Source: Accumulibacter sp. (lineage in GTDB: Bacteria > Pseudomonadota > Gammaproteobacteria > Burkholderiales > Rhodocyclaceae). From it: DNA of 50,615 bases. Every line of letters begins with the position of its first letter. Position 1 is the stretch's first letter. The stretch spans positions 1 through 50,615 of the forward strand of contig JAIFKU010000051.1 of assembly GCA_020049495.1 (NCBI GenBank), in the 5' to 3' direction. The notes under the pieces are model-generated. The model did no database searches, was not told the DNA's origin, and saw nothing but the letters and a program-made list of their open reading frames with translations. The position numbers and the translations under genes are program-made. Of this stretch, positions 1-8,216 are shown in pieces.

Positions 1-82
1 GACTCCTTTCTGCCTCGGAAATAGCCCGGTAAGCCTTGTCACGTAAGCGTCTAGCCTAGCAGAGATGAGGTTCTACTGCCGT

Positions 83-427
83 TTATAGGATTATCGTCAC
101 ATACTTGACCACGAAGCCGTCGATCAGCGGATTTTCACGTTCATTCGACAAGCCCTGTCCGATTCTTGCCTTGGCCCAGTTGACGGCCAGTCCCAGACCG
201 CGCTCCAGCAACAGCAATTCGCCGATGAGCGTGCCCGCCAGCAGGGCCAGTGCAACCGCAGGCATGGCATGCACCTTGTTGGTCAGAACGGCACCGATAC
301 CCACGGAGATGATTCCGCAGATCTGCGGCAGGGCCTCCTTGACCCGAACCGGGATGAATCGACCCAGAGCGGCTCCAAAAAACCCGCCGAAAACCAGTGC
401 AGCGCTATTGACCAGCGGACCCAGCAT
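83..427 (-). pseudogene. Truncated DUF554 (YqgA/YdfK-type) membrane protein
   Basis: The 114-residue product begins MLGPLVNSAALVFGG and matches the N-terminal half of the DUF554 family of inner-membrane proteins of unknown role, which usually run to about 230 residues. Glycine-rich membrane segments lie near residues 5-25 and 38-75. The start at 427 is chosen because a perfect AGGAGG sits 8 bases before it; an in-frame ATG 45 bases upstream has no such site. The frame stops just after the family motif YVTIIL, where homologues continue with further membrane helices. The 82 bases beyond the stop do not encode the missing half in a way I can recognise, so the gene is probably broken by a rearrangement or insertion near the window edge. 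Family assignment is firm; the cause of truncation is inference. Confidence 0.65.
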
Positions 428-592
428 TGAACAAGCCTCCTGATAAGAAATCCGGCCTGTAATGCTCGTCAATCAACAGTCCCAACAAGACAAGTCACAG
501 AAACCGAACGCACCTTACCATCCAGGGCAGTCCGTTTCAAGACACCCGTAGCAACTGCATCACGGGTTATGTGGAATCTGTTCGAAGAACAA

Positions 593-1675
593 TCAGATTC
601 CCGATCCACACTCTTCCAGCGCCATTTCAAGGACCTTGAACACCTTGATCTGACGTGGCTTGAGCCAGACCGTCTGGCCTCTCGCCAGGTTCAGGACAGT
701 CGCACGCTCGCGCGTGAGTTCGACCTCGATCAGTTCGGAGGCGTGCGCCAGTTCAACGCGCACCAGCGGGCCGATGGCGTGCACGTCCTGCACCAGGGCC
801 TCAAGCCCTCCCGGCAAGGGCTTGTGTTCGATATCGATGTCGTGCGGCCGGACAAAGGCCATGGCCTCGCCTGCGGCAGTTTTATCCGGGTCATCACCGG
901 CAACATCGCGCCCGACGTCGGCCCACTTGCCATGTACCCGGTTGTGAAAGACATTGACGTTGCCGAGAAACTGATAGACGAAGGGTGATGCTGGATTGGA
1001 GTACACCTCATCCGGCGTGCCGATCTGTTCGACACGGCCGTGGTTCATGACCACCACGCGATCGGCCACTTCCAGCGCTTCCTCCTGATCGTGCGTGACG
1101 AAGACGCTGGAAATGTGCATCTCGTCGTGCAGGCGGCGCAGCCAGCGGCGCAATTCCTTGCGCACCTTGGTGTCGAGCGCGCCAAAGGGCTCGTCGAGCA
1201 GCAGCACCTTGGGTTCGACGGCCAGCGCCCGCGCCAGCGCGATGCGCTGGCGTTGACCGCCGGAAAGCTGTGACGGATAACGCTCGGCCAGCCAGTCGAG
1301 TTGAACAAGCTTGAGCAGATCGATCACCCGGCGGCGAATCTCGCCCTCGGCCGGACGTTCGCGCTTCGGCTTGACGCGCAGGCCGAAAGCCACGTTTTCG
1401 AACACCGACAAGTGCCGGAACAGCGCGTAGTGCTGGAAAACGAAACCGACCTTGCGTTCGCGCGCATGCAGGTGTGTCGCTTCCTCGCCGGCGAATTTCA
1501 CATGCCCGGCATCGGCCGTTTCCATGCCGGCGATTATGCGCAGCAGCGTGGTCTTGCCACAGCCGGACGGCCCCAGCAGCGCAACCAGTTCGCCGGTCGG
1601 GATGTGCAGGTCGATAGTATCGAGTGCGACAAAGCTGCCGAAACGTTTGCCGACACCACAGATTTCTATGCTCAT
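593..1675 (-). CDS. cysA: Sulfate/thiosulfate ABC transporter ATP-binding protein CysA
   Basis: ATPase subunit of the sulfate/thiosulfate importer, acting on the cytoplasmic face with CysT and CysW. The 360-residue protein has Walker [10 protein letters not shown] near residue 40, the ABC signature LSGGQRQR, Walker [13 protein letters not shown], and the switch histidine in [11 protein letters not shown]-terminal TOBE-like regulatory region follows. The start [15 protein letters not shown] is chosen over an upstream ATG because that extension is encoded by the repeat lying between this gene and cysW. It is the last gene of the run sbp-cysT-cysW-cysA, all transcribed leftward, which supports sulfate rather than another substrate. 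The 82-base gap to cysW contains an inverted repeat described separately. Confidence 0.95.
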   Translation of the reverse strand: MSIEICGVGKRFGSFVALDTIDLHIPTGELVALLGPSGCGKTTLLRIIAGMETADAGHVKFAGEEATHLHARERKVGFVFQHYALFRHLSVFENVAFGLRVKPKRERPAEGEIRRRVIDLLKLVQLDWLAERYPSQLSGGQRQRIALARALAVEPKVLLLDEPFGALDTKVRKELRRWLRRLHDEMHISSVFVTHDQEEALEVADRVVVMNHGRVEQIGTPDEVYSNPASPFVYQFLGNVNVFHNRVHGKWADVGRDVAGDDPDKTAAGEAMAFVRPHDIDIEHKPLPGGLEALVQDVHAIGPLVRVELAHASELIEVELTRERATVLNLARGQTVWLKPRQIKVFKVLEMALEECGSGI

Positions 1676-1766
1676 GAATGTAAGTTCAGTGAGGAGTGAA
1701 GAGTAAGAAGTGAGGAGCAATAGCGAGGGGTGAGGAGAACGAATTTCTCCTGACTCTTCACTCCTG
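1676..1766. repeat. GTGAGGAGT-type repeat with 13-bp inverted repeat between cysW and cysA
   Basis: The gap contains several variants of the unit GTGAGGAGTGAAGAG. The arm AGGAGTGAAGAGT (1692-1704) has its perfect reverse complement at 1753-1765, giving a 13-bp stem with a 48-base loop that itself contains GAGG units. The right arm overlaps the last codons and the TGA stop of cysW, so the repeat supplies that protein's C-terminus. Similar purine-rich intergenic repeats are common in betaproteobacteria. An mRNA-processing or attenuation role between cysW and cysA is only a possibility. Confidence 0.7.
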
Positions 1767-2639
1767 ATTCCTCACGGCTTCAGGCGGCAAGGCCGCATCG
1801 AGCATTTCCGTTTCCTTGCGCATCTGCCACTCGACTATCGTCTTGGCGACCAGCGTCACCAGCGCCAGCAGCGCCAGCACCGAGGCCGCAGCGAAGGCGC
1901 CCACCGCGTTGTACTCGTTGTAAAGAATCTCCACGTGCAGCGGCAGCGTGTTGGTCTCACCCCGGATATGACCGGAAACCACTGACACCGCGCCGAACTC
2001 GCCCATCGCCCGCGCGTTGGCCAGGATGACACCGTAGAGCAAACCCCATTTGATGTTAGGCAATGTAACGCGAAAGAACATTTTCCAGCCGCTCGCCCCG
2101 AGTGAAATGGCGGCCTCCTCCTCATCCCGGCCCTGCGCCTGCATCAGCGGGATCAACTCGCGCGCGACGAAGGAGAAGGTGATGAACAGGGTGACGATGA
2201 TCATCCCCGGCAGGGCAAAGACGACCTTGATGTCGTGCGCCGCAAACCACGGCCCGAACGCGCCCTGCGCACCGAAAATCAGCAGGAAGACCAGGCCGAC
2301 AACGACCGGCGACACGGCAAACGGCAGGTCGATCAGCGTGATCAGCAGGCTCTTGCCGCGGAAGTCGAACTTGGCGATGGTCCACGCCGCCGCGATGCCG
2401 GCCAGGATGTTGAAGGGCAGCACGAAGACGGCAATGAAGAGGGTCAGGCCGATGGCGGAGAGCGCTTCGGGGTGCTTCAGCGCCTCGATGTACGCCGACC
2501 ACCCGCCATTGAAGGCTTCGGCAAATACGGCCAGCAAGGGCAAGGCCAGAAACAAGAACAGGAAGCCCAGGCCGGTGCCGATCAGCACCCGGCGCAACCA
2601 GCGCGGTTCGGAATTGGCCAGACGTGATGACGTGCTCAT
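1758..2639 (-). CDS. cysW: Sulfate ABC transporter permease CysW
   Basis: One of the two membrane permeases of the sulfate importer. The 293-residue protein has about six membrane helices and the EAA loop [22 protein letters not shown] (near residues 180-200), which docks on the CysA ATPase. The conserved [21 protein letters not shown] segment is typical of CysW. The start at 2639 ([12 protein letters not shown]) gives an ATGA overlap with the cysT stop, the usual sign of translational coupling; an in-frame start further upstream would lie well inside cysT. The last residues AVRNQE come from the intergenic repeat, so the natural C-terminus may have been altered by insertion of that repeat. 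Confidence 0.95.
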   Translation of the reverse strand: MSTSSRLANSEPRWLRRVLIGTGLGFLFLFLALPLLAVFAEAFNGGWSAYIEALKHPEALSAIGLTLFIAVFVLPFNILAGIAAAWTIAKFDFRGKSLLITLIDLPFAVSPVVVGLVFLLIFGAQGAFGPWFAAHDIKVVFALPGMIIVTLFITFSFVARELIPLMQAQGRDEEEAAISLGASGWKMFFRVTLPNIKWGLLYGVILANARAMGEFGAVSVVSGHIRGETNTLPLHVEILYNEYNAVGAFAAASVLALLALVTLVAKTIVEWQMRKETEMLDAALPPEAVRNQE

Positions 2640-3469
2640 AGGCTCACCCGGTGCTTGCCGTGATGCCGGTTCGCCGCCCACCATTGCAGGGCATTGACCG
2701 CCAGCAGCAGAACGAAGGAAATCACCAGCATGACGCAGGCCAATGCCGTGGCGCCGACCACATCGTATTGTTCGAGCTTGGAGATGATCAGCAGGGGCGT
2801 GATTTCGGAAATCAGCGGCATATTGCCGGCAATGAAGATGACCGACCCGTACTCGCCGACGGCACGCGAAAACGCCAGCGTGAAACCGGTGAGCAACGCC
2901 GGAAATATTCCCGGCAACAGGACGCGAGCGAAGGTTTGCAGACGCGAAGCCCCGAGTGTGGCGGCCGCTTCCTCGATTTCCGGTTCGATATCCTCGATCA
3001 CCGGCTGCAGCGTGCGCACGACAAAAGGCAGGCCGATGAAGGTCAACGCCACGACGATGCCCAGCGGTGTGAACGCCACCTTGATGCCAAGCGCTTCGAG
3101 ATAACGGCCAATCCAGCCATTGCCGGCATAGAGCGTGGCCAGCGTGATGCCGGCGACGGCCGTCGGCAGGGCGAAGGGGAGATCGACAAGTGAATCGACG
3201 AAACGCTTTCCGGGGAAGTCGTAACGCACCAGGACCCAGGCGACGACCAGGCCGAACACGGCGTTGATCATGGCGGCGAGCAACGAGGCACCGAAGGTTA
3301 TTCGGTATGACGCGAGCGCTCGCTCACCGCTGGCGATATCCAAGAACTGGCCCAGGCTGAGCAAACTCGTCTTGAACGCCAGTCCGGAAAGCGGCAGCAG
3401 GATGAGCAATGACAGGTAAATCAGTGTAATGCCGAGTGACAGGCCAAAGCCGGGGAGAACGCGCTTCAT
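2636..3469 (-). CDS. cysT: Sulfate ABC transporter permease CysT (CysU)
   Basis: The second permease of the sulfate importer, 277 residues with about six membrane helices starting at GFGLSLGITLIYLSLLILLPL. It carries the EAA motif EEAAATLGASRLQTFARVLLP and the CysT-typical segment SRAVGEYGSVIFIAGNMP. It overlaps cysW by four bases (ATGA) and starts 35 bases after the stop of the sulfate-binding protein gene, so the four genes form one transcription unit. Length and motifs are normal and nothing is missing. Confidence 0.95.
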   Translation of the reverse strand: MKRVLPGFGLSLGITLIYLSLLILLPLSGLAFKTSLLSLGQFLDIASGERALASYRITFGASLLAAMINAVFGLVVAWVLVRYDFPGKRFVDSLVDLPFALPTAVAGITLATLYAGNGWIGRYLEALGIKVAFTPLGIVVALTFIGLPFVVRTLQPVIEDIEPEIEEAAATLGASRLQTFARVLLPGIFPALLTGFTLAFSRAVGEYGSVIFIAGNMPLISEITPLLIISKLEQYDVVGATALACVMLVISFVLLLAVNALQWWAANRHHGKHRVSL

Positions 3470-3504
3470 TGCCGTTTACCGAAAGAAGTGATGGCAACCA
3501 CACC

Positions 3505-4503
3505 TCACTTGCTCTGATAAATCTGATCAAACGTGCCACCATCCCTGAAGTGCGCTGGAGTAGCCCTGGCCCAGCCACCGAAGACTTCATCGACGGTAAA
3601 GGTCTTGATCGCTGGAAACTGCGCCGCATACTTTCTGAGCAGTTCCGCATCACGCGGACGCAGGAAATTCTGCGCGGCATTCTCCTGCCCTTCCTTCGAC
3701 CACAGATAATCCAGATAGGCCTGCGCCAGCTTGCGTGTTCCCTTCTTGTCGACCACCTTGTCGACAATGGCCACCGGAAATTCAGTCAGAATCGACAACG
3801 AAGGATAAATTATGTCGAACTCACCCTTGCCGAATTCCCTGGCGATCAACTCGGCCTCGCTCTCGAAGGAGACCAGCACGTCACCGATCTTGCGCTGCAT
3901 GAAGGTCGTCGTTGCGTCACGGCCACCCGAGGCAAAGAGCGGCGCGTTCCTGAGCAGCTTGCTGACGAATTCCTGCGCACTCTTGTCGTTGCCACCCGGC
4001 TGCCTGAGGGCATAGCCCCAGGCGGCGAGATACGAATAGCGGCCGTTACCGGTATTCTTCGGATGCGGCAGAATGACCTGCACACCAGGCTTTATCAGAT
4101 CTGCCCAATCCTGCAAGGCCCTGGGATTGCCCTTGCGCACGATGAATACCATCGTCGAGGTATAGGGCGAAGCATTATTCGGAAACTTCTTCGCGTAATC
4201 CTTGGTCACCAGGCCTTTTCCCGCCAGAAAATCGACATCGGAGGCCTGATTCATCGTCACCACATCGGCCTCAAGGCCATCGGCAACGGCGCGCACCTGT
4301 TTGCTCGAACCGGCGTGCGACTGCTTGAGTTCGACCGACTCACCCGACCTGGCCTTCCAGTATTTCTGGAAGATCGGGTTGTAATCCTTGTAGAAATCGC
4401 GGGCAACATCGTAGGAAACATTGAGCAGGCTACTATCGGCCAGCGCCGGCAGCACCCATGCAGTAACAAGGACAAGCACTAGTTTTTGGATCAGGCGGGG
4501 CAT
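3505..4503 (-). CDS. sbp: Periplasmic sulfate-binding protein
   Basis: High-affinity periplasmic receptor that delivers sulfate (or thiosulfate) to CysTWA. The 332-residue precursor starts with a Sec signal peptide (MPRLIQKLVLVLVTAWVLPALA) cleaved before DSSLLNVSYDVARDFYKDYN, the conserved N-terminus of mature Sbp/CysP. The SHAGSSKQVRAVADG segment is part of the anion site. An excellent ribosome site, AAGGAG, lies 7-8 bases before the ATG. It is the first gene of the operon. Sbp and CysP cannot be told apart with certainty by eye, so the symbol is the closer family match. Confidence 0.9.
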   Translation of the reverse strand: MPRLIQKLVLVLVTAWVLPALADSSLLNVSYDVARDFYKDYNPIFQKYWKARSGESVELKQSHAGSSKQVRAVADGLEADVVTMNQASDVDFLAGKGLVTKDYAKKFPNNASPYTSTMVFIVRKGNPRALQDWADLIKPGVQVILPHPKNTGNGRYSYLAAWGYALRQPGGNDKSAQEFVSKLLRNAPLFASGGRDATTTFMQRKIGDVLVSFESEAELIAREFGKGEFDIIYPSLSILTEFPVAIVDKVVDKKGTRKLAQAYLDYLWSKEGQENAAQNFLRPRDAELLRKYAAQFPAIKTFTVDEVFGGWARATPAHFRDGGTFDQIYQSK

Positions 4504-4556
4504 TTGTTACTCCTTGAAGTTCTGAAAACGGTGCGGGCAACGGCAGATACGGCTCC

Positions 4557-4584
4557 ACTATAGGCAAACCCTATAGAACTTCAA
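4557..4584 (-). promoter_or_regulatory. Candidate sigma70 promoter of the sbp-cysTWA operon
   Basis: On the minus strand a -35 TTGAAG (4584-4579) is followed after 16 bases by a -10 TATAGT (4562-4557), about 50 bases before the sbp start codon. The hexamer CTATAG occurs twice here (4558-4563 and 4571-4576), once overlapping the -10 and once in the spacer; being self-complementary it makes both a direct and an inverted repeat. Sulfate operons are normally activated by the LysR-type regulator CysB from a site upstream of the -35; the AT-rich stretch 4585-4625 is where it would bind, but I cannot assign a site. Confidence 0.5.
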
Positions 4585-4704
4585 AGTCTGTTTGTTTATT
4601 AGTTTATTCCTATAACGAATATGCAATTGATAGGAGACCCTTCGCAAGAGACCGGCAAGCGATTACCATGACGGTAGCAATAAATTATTCGTTTCTTCGA
4701 CGCC

Positions 4705-6057
4705 ATGCCTGAAAACAGCCCATTTGCCCAACTTCCTGCCGGACTCGGCCAGCGCTACGAAGTGCGCGCCGAAGTTGGCCGCGGCGCAAGCGGAACCGTC
4801 TATTTCGCCTGGGATACATTTGCTCAGCGCGAGGTCGCGCTGAAGGTCGCCCATGCCCATATCTTCAGCGACGAATCGGATCAAGCCCTGGTGCGCAAAG
4901 CGTGGCTGAACGAAGTCCATATGGCCGGTAGTTTGCACCATCCCTATATTGTCGAAATATTCGATGCCGGTTTTGGCGACAACAGCGCCTATCTGGTCAT
5001 GGAGTATCTGCCGCATGGCACACTGGAACCATTTACCAAACCCGGTAATCTCAAACCGGTTTCCGAAGTTCTGGACATTGCCTACAAATGTGCGAGCGCA
5101 CTCGACTACGCCTGCCGTGCTGGTATTGTGCACCGCGACATCAAACCGGCCAACCTGCAGCTCGTGGGCACAGGAGAAGCCAAGGTTTGCGATTTCGGTG
5201 CCGCTTACTGGTCGAAGAGCAATAACGATTCGACCCAGGTCATGGATATCGGCTCACTGGCCTACATGGCGCCCGAACTCTTCCGCCATTGGGTCACGCC
5301 TCAGGCAGACATCTACGCCCTGGGAATCGTCCTGCATCAACTGCTGACCGGAAAACGCCCTTTTGATGCCCCCGATCAGGCCTCGCTGATGTACAAGATA
5401 ATGAACGGCGAACGCGATCCGCTCACGAGTTTCCGCCCAGATCTGCCGGAAAGCCTCAATGCCTTGCTCGACAGGATGCTCGCGCGCAGTCTCGAAGACC
5501 GTTTTGCCAACTGGCCATCGGCGCTCTCGGCACTATCCACGCACAGTACCAAAGCGCTGCAGACAAAATCGGCAGCCGAAGAACGCCCTGCCGAGGCCGA
5601 ACTCTATGACCAGCTTCGCCAGCTTCCACTGCTCGCTCCGCTCAACGACGCCCAGCTCTGGGAATTGCTGCGCATCTCCCAGTGGCGCAAGGTCAATGCC
5701 GGCACGCTGCTGATCCGCGAGGGAGGTAACGCGATATCGTGCTACCTGCTGCTCAAGGGCGAAGCCAAGGTATTGCAGAAAGGACGTCTGATTGCCCTGC
5801 TTGATCCGGGAACCTTGTTCGGCGAACTCGCCTTTGCCGAAGAAAATCCATCGCCGCGTGCGGCAACGGTGCTGACTGCAAGCGCCGCAACCATCGGCAA
5901 GTGGCCCTATGCGCAACTCCACTCTGCCTCGCCCGGGCTGCAATCGAAGATGCTGCAGATTTTTTTCCGGCTTGCTGCCGAACGCCTCAAGCAGTCCGAT
6001 GAACGTTACCTGAGACTGTACCGGCAACATGCGCAGACCGACGATACTGACTCCTGA
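4705..6057 (+). CDS. Serine/threonine protein kinase with C-terminal cyclic-nucleotide-binding domain
   Basis: A 450-residue Hanks-type kinase fused to a Crp/PKA-like cyclic-nucleotide-binding domain. The kinase part (residues about 18-280) has the glycine loop VGRGASG, Lys47 in VALKVA, Glu70, catalytic HRDIKPAN (143-150), DFG (163-165) and the APE-like MAPELF, so it should be active. The second domain (about 305-425) has the phosphate-binding cassette FGELAFAEEN...PRAATV, with the canonical Glu and Arg expected for cAMP or cGMP binding. No membrane segment is visible. A paralogue of the same architecture lies at 34512-35798. A radical SAM gene and an FHA-domain gene follow on the same strand. 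Kinase plus cyclic-nucleotide domain in one chain suggests direct second-messenger control, which is inference. Confidence 0.88.
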   Translation: MPENSPFAQLPAGLGQRYEVRAEVGRGASGTVYFAWDTFAQREVALKVAHAHIFSDESDQALVRKAWLNEVHMAGSLHHPYIVEIFDAGFGDNSAYLVMEYLPHGTLEPFTKPGNLKPVSEVLDIAYKCASALDYACRAGIVHRDIKPANLQLVGTGEAKVCDFGAAYWSKSNNDSTQVMDIGSLAYMAPELFRHWVTPQADIYALGIVLHQLLTGKRPFDAPDQASLMYKIMNGERDPLTSFRPDLPESLNALLDRMLARSLEDRFANWPSALSALSTHSTKALQTKSAAEERPAEAELYDQLRQLPLLAPLNDAQLWELLRISQWRKVNAGTLLIREGGNAISCYLLLKGEAKVLQKGRLIALLDPGTLFGELAFAEENPSPRAATVLTASAATIGKWPYAQLHSASPGLQSKMLQIFFRLAAERLKQSDERYLRLYRQHAQTDDTDS

Positions 6058-6079
6058 GCTTCAGGATGGTGGGTGCGCA

Positions 6080-7093
6080 ATGAGTGGCATTTCCGAATGC
6101 CTTTCCCGGTTCAATGGTCACCGCTACCATGTCTATAACGACTGGGCCAGACGGGAGTACGGTGGGCGCCTGCAAAAAGTCTCGATTGACGCCGGATTCA
6201 CCTGCCCCAACCGCGACGGCTTACTCGGCGTCGGTGGTTGCAGCTTCTGCAGCAACGAGGGTTTTTCTCCCAGCTATCTGCGCGAGCAGCGCGACATCAA
6301 CGCCCAGATCGATACCGGCATCGAATTCATGCGCCGCCGCTATCCGAGAAGCATGGGATTCCTCGCTTATTTCCAGAGTTATTCGAACACCTATGACGAA
6401 CTCGAGAACCTGAAGAGAATCTACGAGGCCGCCCTTTCACATCGGCACATTTCCGGCATCGTCATCGGCACTCGCCCGGATTGTCTGCCTGAAGAGATTC
6501 TCGATTACCTCGCCGAGTTGTCAGCACGCATGCCGGTAGAGCTTGAAATCGGCATCGAGTCGTGCACCGACGAGGTACTGCAAGAATGCCTGCGCGGACA
6601 CAACTTTTCCTGTACGCAGGATGCGATCCGGCGTGCGGCACGGCGCGGCCTGTTCATCACCGGACATCTGCTGCTCGGCCTGCCGCTTGAAACGCAGGAA
6701 AGCCTGGTTGCTGGCGCAAAAGCACTCGCCCGCCTGCCGCTTGACGCCCTCAAGTTTCACCAGTTGCAGATCGTGCGTTGCACGCGGCTCGCCAATCAGT
6801 ATCGCGCTGCGCCCGGGAGTGTTCCGCTGCTTGATCCAGAAAGCTATCTGGACGCCGTGATCGATGTGCTCGAATACCTTCCGCCACATGTCAAGATTCA
6901 GCGACTGGGCAGCGAGGTTCCCCCCAGTGTGCTGGTTTCGCCGGATTGGGGAATGCGCCTGCACAAGTTCCCGGCCATGCTTGAAGCTCGCCTGCAAGTG
7001 CGGGATACCTGGCAGGCACGGCTTTTTGAAAACACGACGACTGAACCCAGGAAGCCGGATCGTGGTCGAAGCAAACTGCTACCGGCCACGTAA
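6080..7093 (+). CDS. TIGR01212-family radical SAM protein (YhcC-like)
   Basis: Cytoplasmic radical S-adenosylmethionine enzyme of unresolved substrate, related to E. coli YhcC and to the wider Elp3/MiaB-like group. The 337-residue protein has the iron-sulfur binding pattern FTCPN...GGCSFC near residues 38-53 with the long family-type spacing of the first cysteine. GLPLETQESL and FHQLQIVRCTRL are conserved family segments. The start MSGISECLSRF is chosen 22 bases after the kinase stop; the longer frame would overlap the kinase gene. It probably shares a transcript with the kinase, but no functional link is known to me. Confidence 0.88.
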   Translation: MSGISECLSRFNGHRYHVYNDWARREYGGRLQKVSIDAGFTCPNRDGLLGVGGCSFCSNEGFSPSYLREQRDINAQIDTGIEFMRRRYPRSMGFLAYFQSYSNTYDELENLKRIYEAALSHRHISGIVIGTRPDCLPEEILDYLAELSARMPVELEIGIESCTDEVLQECLRGHNFSCTQDAIRRAARRGLFITGHLLLGLPLETQESLVAGAKALARLPLDALKFHQLQIVRCTRLANQYRAAPGSVPLLDPESYLDAVIDVLEYLPPHVKIQRLGSEVPPSVLVSPDWGMRLHKFPAMLEARLQVRDTWQARLFENTTTEPRKPDRGRSKLLPAT

Positions 7094-7181
7094 GCCCGAA
7101 CCGGCTCTTGCCGAGTACGAAAGCAACGACAATTAAACGTGTCCGCAACAAACAAATCCCTAGAGAATGCCGATAATATTC

Positions 7182-7207
7182 AATTCGGGTTATAGTATTC
7201 CCGAGTT
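7182..7207. repeat. Imperfect inverted repeat upstream of the FHA gene
   Basis: AATTCGGG and CCCGAGTT flank the AT-rich core TTATAGTATT, with one mismatch in the 8-bp arms. It lies just before the FHA gene start and overlaps a plausible -10 (TATAGT). It could be an operator, a promoter-associated hairpin or chance. The FHA gene has no clear Shine-Dalgarno site. Confidence 0.35.
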
Positions 7208-7219
7208 CAAACACAACAG

Positions 7220-8110
7220 ATGATCGCCATGAGCAAACCGCGCAGAAAATATTACGTCCATGCCGAGTTGGTAGGATCGAGCAGCGCCTCTGCGGACTTC
7301 GACGATGCCAAGGCAGGACGTCCCATCGAGCGACGCCTGAATCGCATGGAGCGCGTCGTCACAGCCTACCGAGGCCAGATCGAGAAGCGCTTGAGCAGTG
7401 GGCTGCAACTCACCTTCGAGACCGCTGACGCCGCGCTGCTTGGCGCCTGCGAAATGCAACATCGCTGCGCCGTACTGCCACAGGTTTCGGCAAACAGACT
7501 GGCTTTGCGCATCGGCATCCACCAGGGCATCGTCCGCCAAAGATTGAAAGACGGCGCGGATGACACCCGTGAAATTGCGTCGCAACTGGCCGCCATCGAC
7601 GATGGCATAGCGGCCTCGGACATCGTTGTCGCAGCACTCAACCCCGAACTGCGCAAGCTGACCCGTCTCATTAACGACGCCCTTGCCGGAATTGCCGCGT
7701 ACAAGATCGATTGGCGCAGCGAGATACCCTCGGTGGCCTTTGGCGGAGAATCCTCATGGCCGTCGAGCAAGGGGCCGCGCCCGCCAGGGGCCTATCTGCT
7801 GCTGAATATCGGTCTCAAAACACTTGAACTGACTCAGGACAATCCTTTGCTCACGGTTGGCCGCGACCCGACAAACGATCTGACCCTGGTCGAGGATCAC
7901 GTTTCCCGGAACCACTGCCGGTTCGAAAGACGGGTAGATTGCATCCTGCTGACCGACTCGAGCACCAACGGCACCTGCGTCACGCCGGACAAGGGCAAAG
8001 AGGTTCTGGTCAAAAACAGTTCATTCATTCTCAAAGGCAAAGGCCTGCTCTTCTTCGGGCGCTTGTGCAATGGCGAACGGCGTGGCGGAACTCGCTACGA
8101 AGCGTACTGA
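7220..8110 (+). CDS. FHA-domain protein with degenerate class III nucleotidyl cyclase-like N-terminus
   Basis: The 296-residue protein ends in a forkhead-associated domain (about 205-285) with GRDPTNDL, SRNHCRFE and DSSTNGTCV, the residues that bind phosphothreonine. The first 150 residues resemble the class III adenylate/guanylate cyclase fold: LTFETADAALLGACEMQ followed by LALRIGIHQG, like the RIGIHTG strand of true cyclases. The metal-binding aspartates and the transition-state Asn/Arg pair are not evident, so this part is probably non-catalytic. Start 7220 (MIAMSKP) or 7229 are both possible; neither has a good ribosome site. It lies in a block with a Ser/Thr kinase, so it is a likely phospho-target or adaptor (inference). 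Confidence 0.75.
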   Translation: MIAMSKPRRKYYVHAELVGSSSASADFDDAKAGRPIERRLNRMERVVTAYRGQIEKRLSSGLQLTFETADAALLGACEMQHRCAVLPQVSANRLALRIGIHQGIVRQRLKDGADDTREIASQLAAIDDGIAASDIVVAALNPELRKLTRLINDALAGIAAYKIDWRSEIPSVAFGGESSWPSSKGPRPPGAYLLLNIGLKTLELTQDNPLLTVGRDPTNDLTLVEDHVSRNHCRFERRVDCILLTDSSTNGTCVTPDKGKEVLVKNSSFILKGKGLLFFGRLCNGERRGGTRYEAY

Positions 8111-8131
8111 GCACCTATTTCTCTTCTAAGC

Positions 8132-8184
8132 CCAAGAGTCACTTCTGCACAGCAAAACATCTATCCCATTCTCCTGACTCTTGG
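8132..8184. repeat. 10-bp perfect inverted repeat between convergent genes
   Basis: CCAAGAGTCA (8132-8141) and TGACTCTTGG (8175-8184) are perfect reverse complements separated by 33 bases, centred in the gap between the FHA gene and the convergent AbrB-family gene. No U-run follows either arm, so it is not a standard intrinsic terminator, but the position between converging genes fits a bidirectional stop or 3'-end stabilising structure. Confidence 0.5.
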
Positions 8185-8216
8185 CCATACAAAGAGTTGC
8201 CCTCGTGCCCACCAAT

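Noticed and set aside
3436-4482. Plus-strand ORF of 348 codons opposite sbp
   Set aside because: Shadow frame; the minus strand has a signal peptide, ribosome site and all Sbp motifs.
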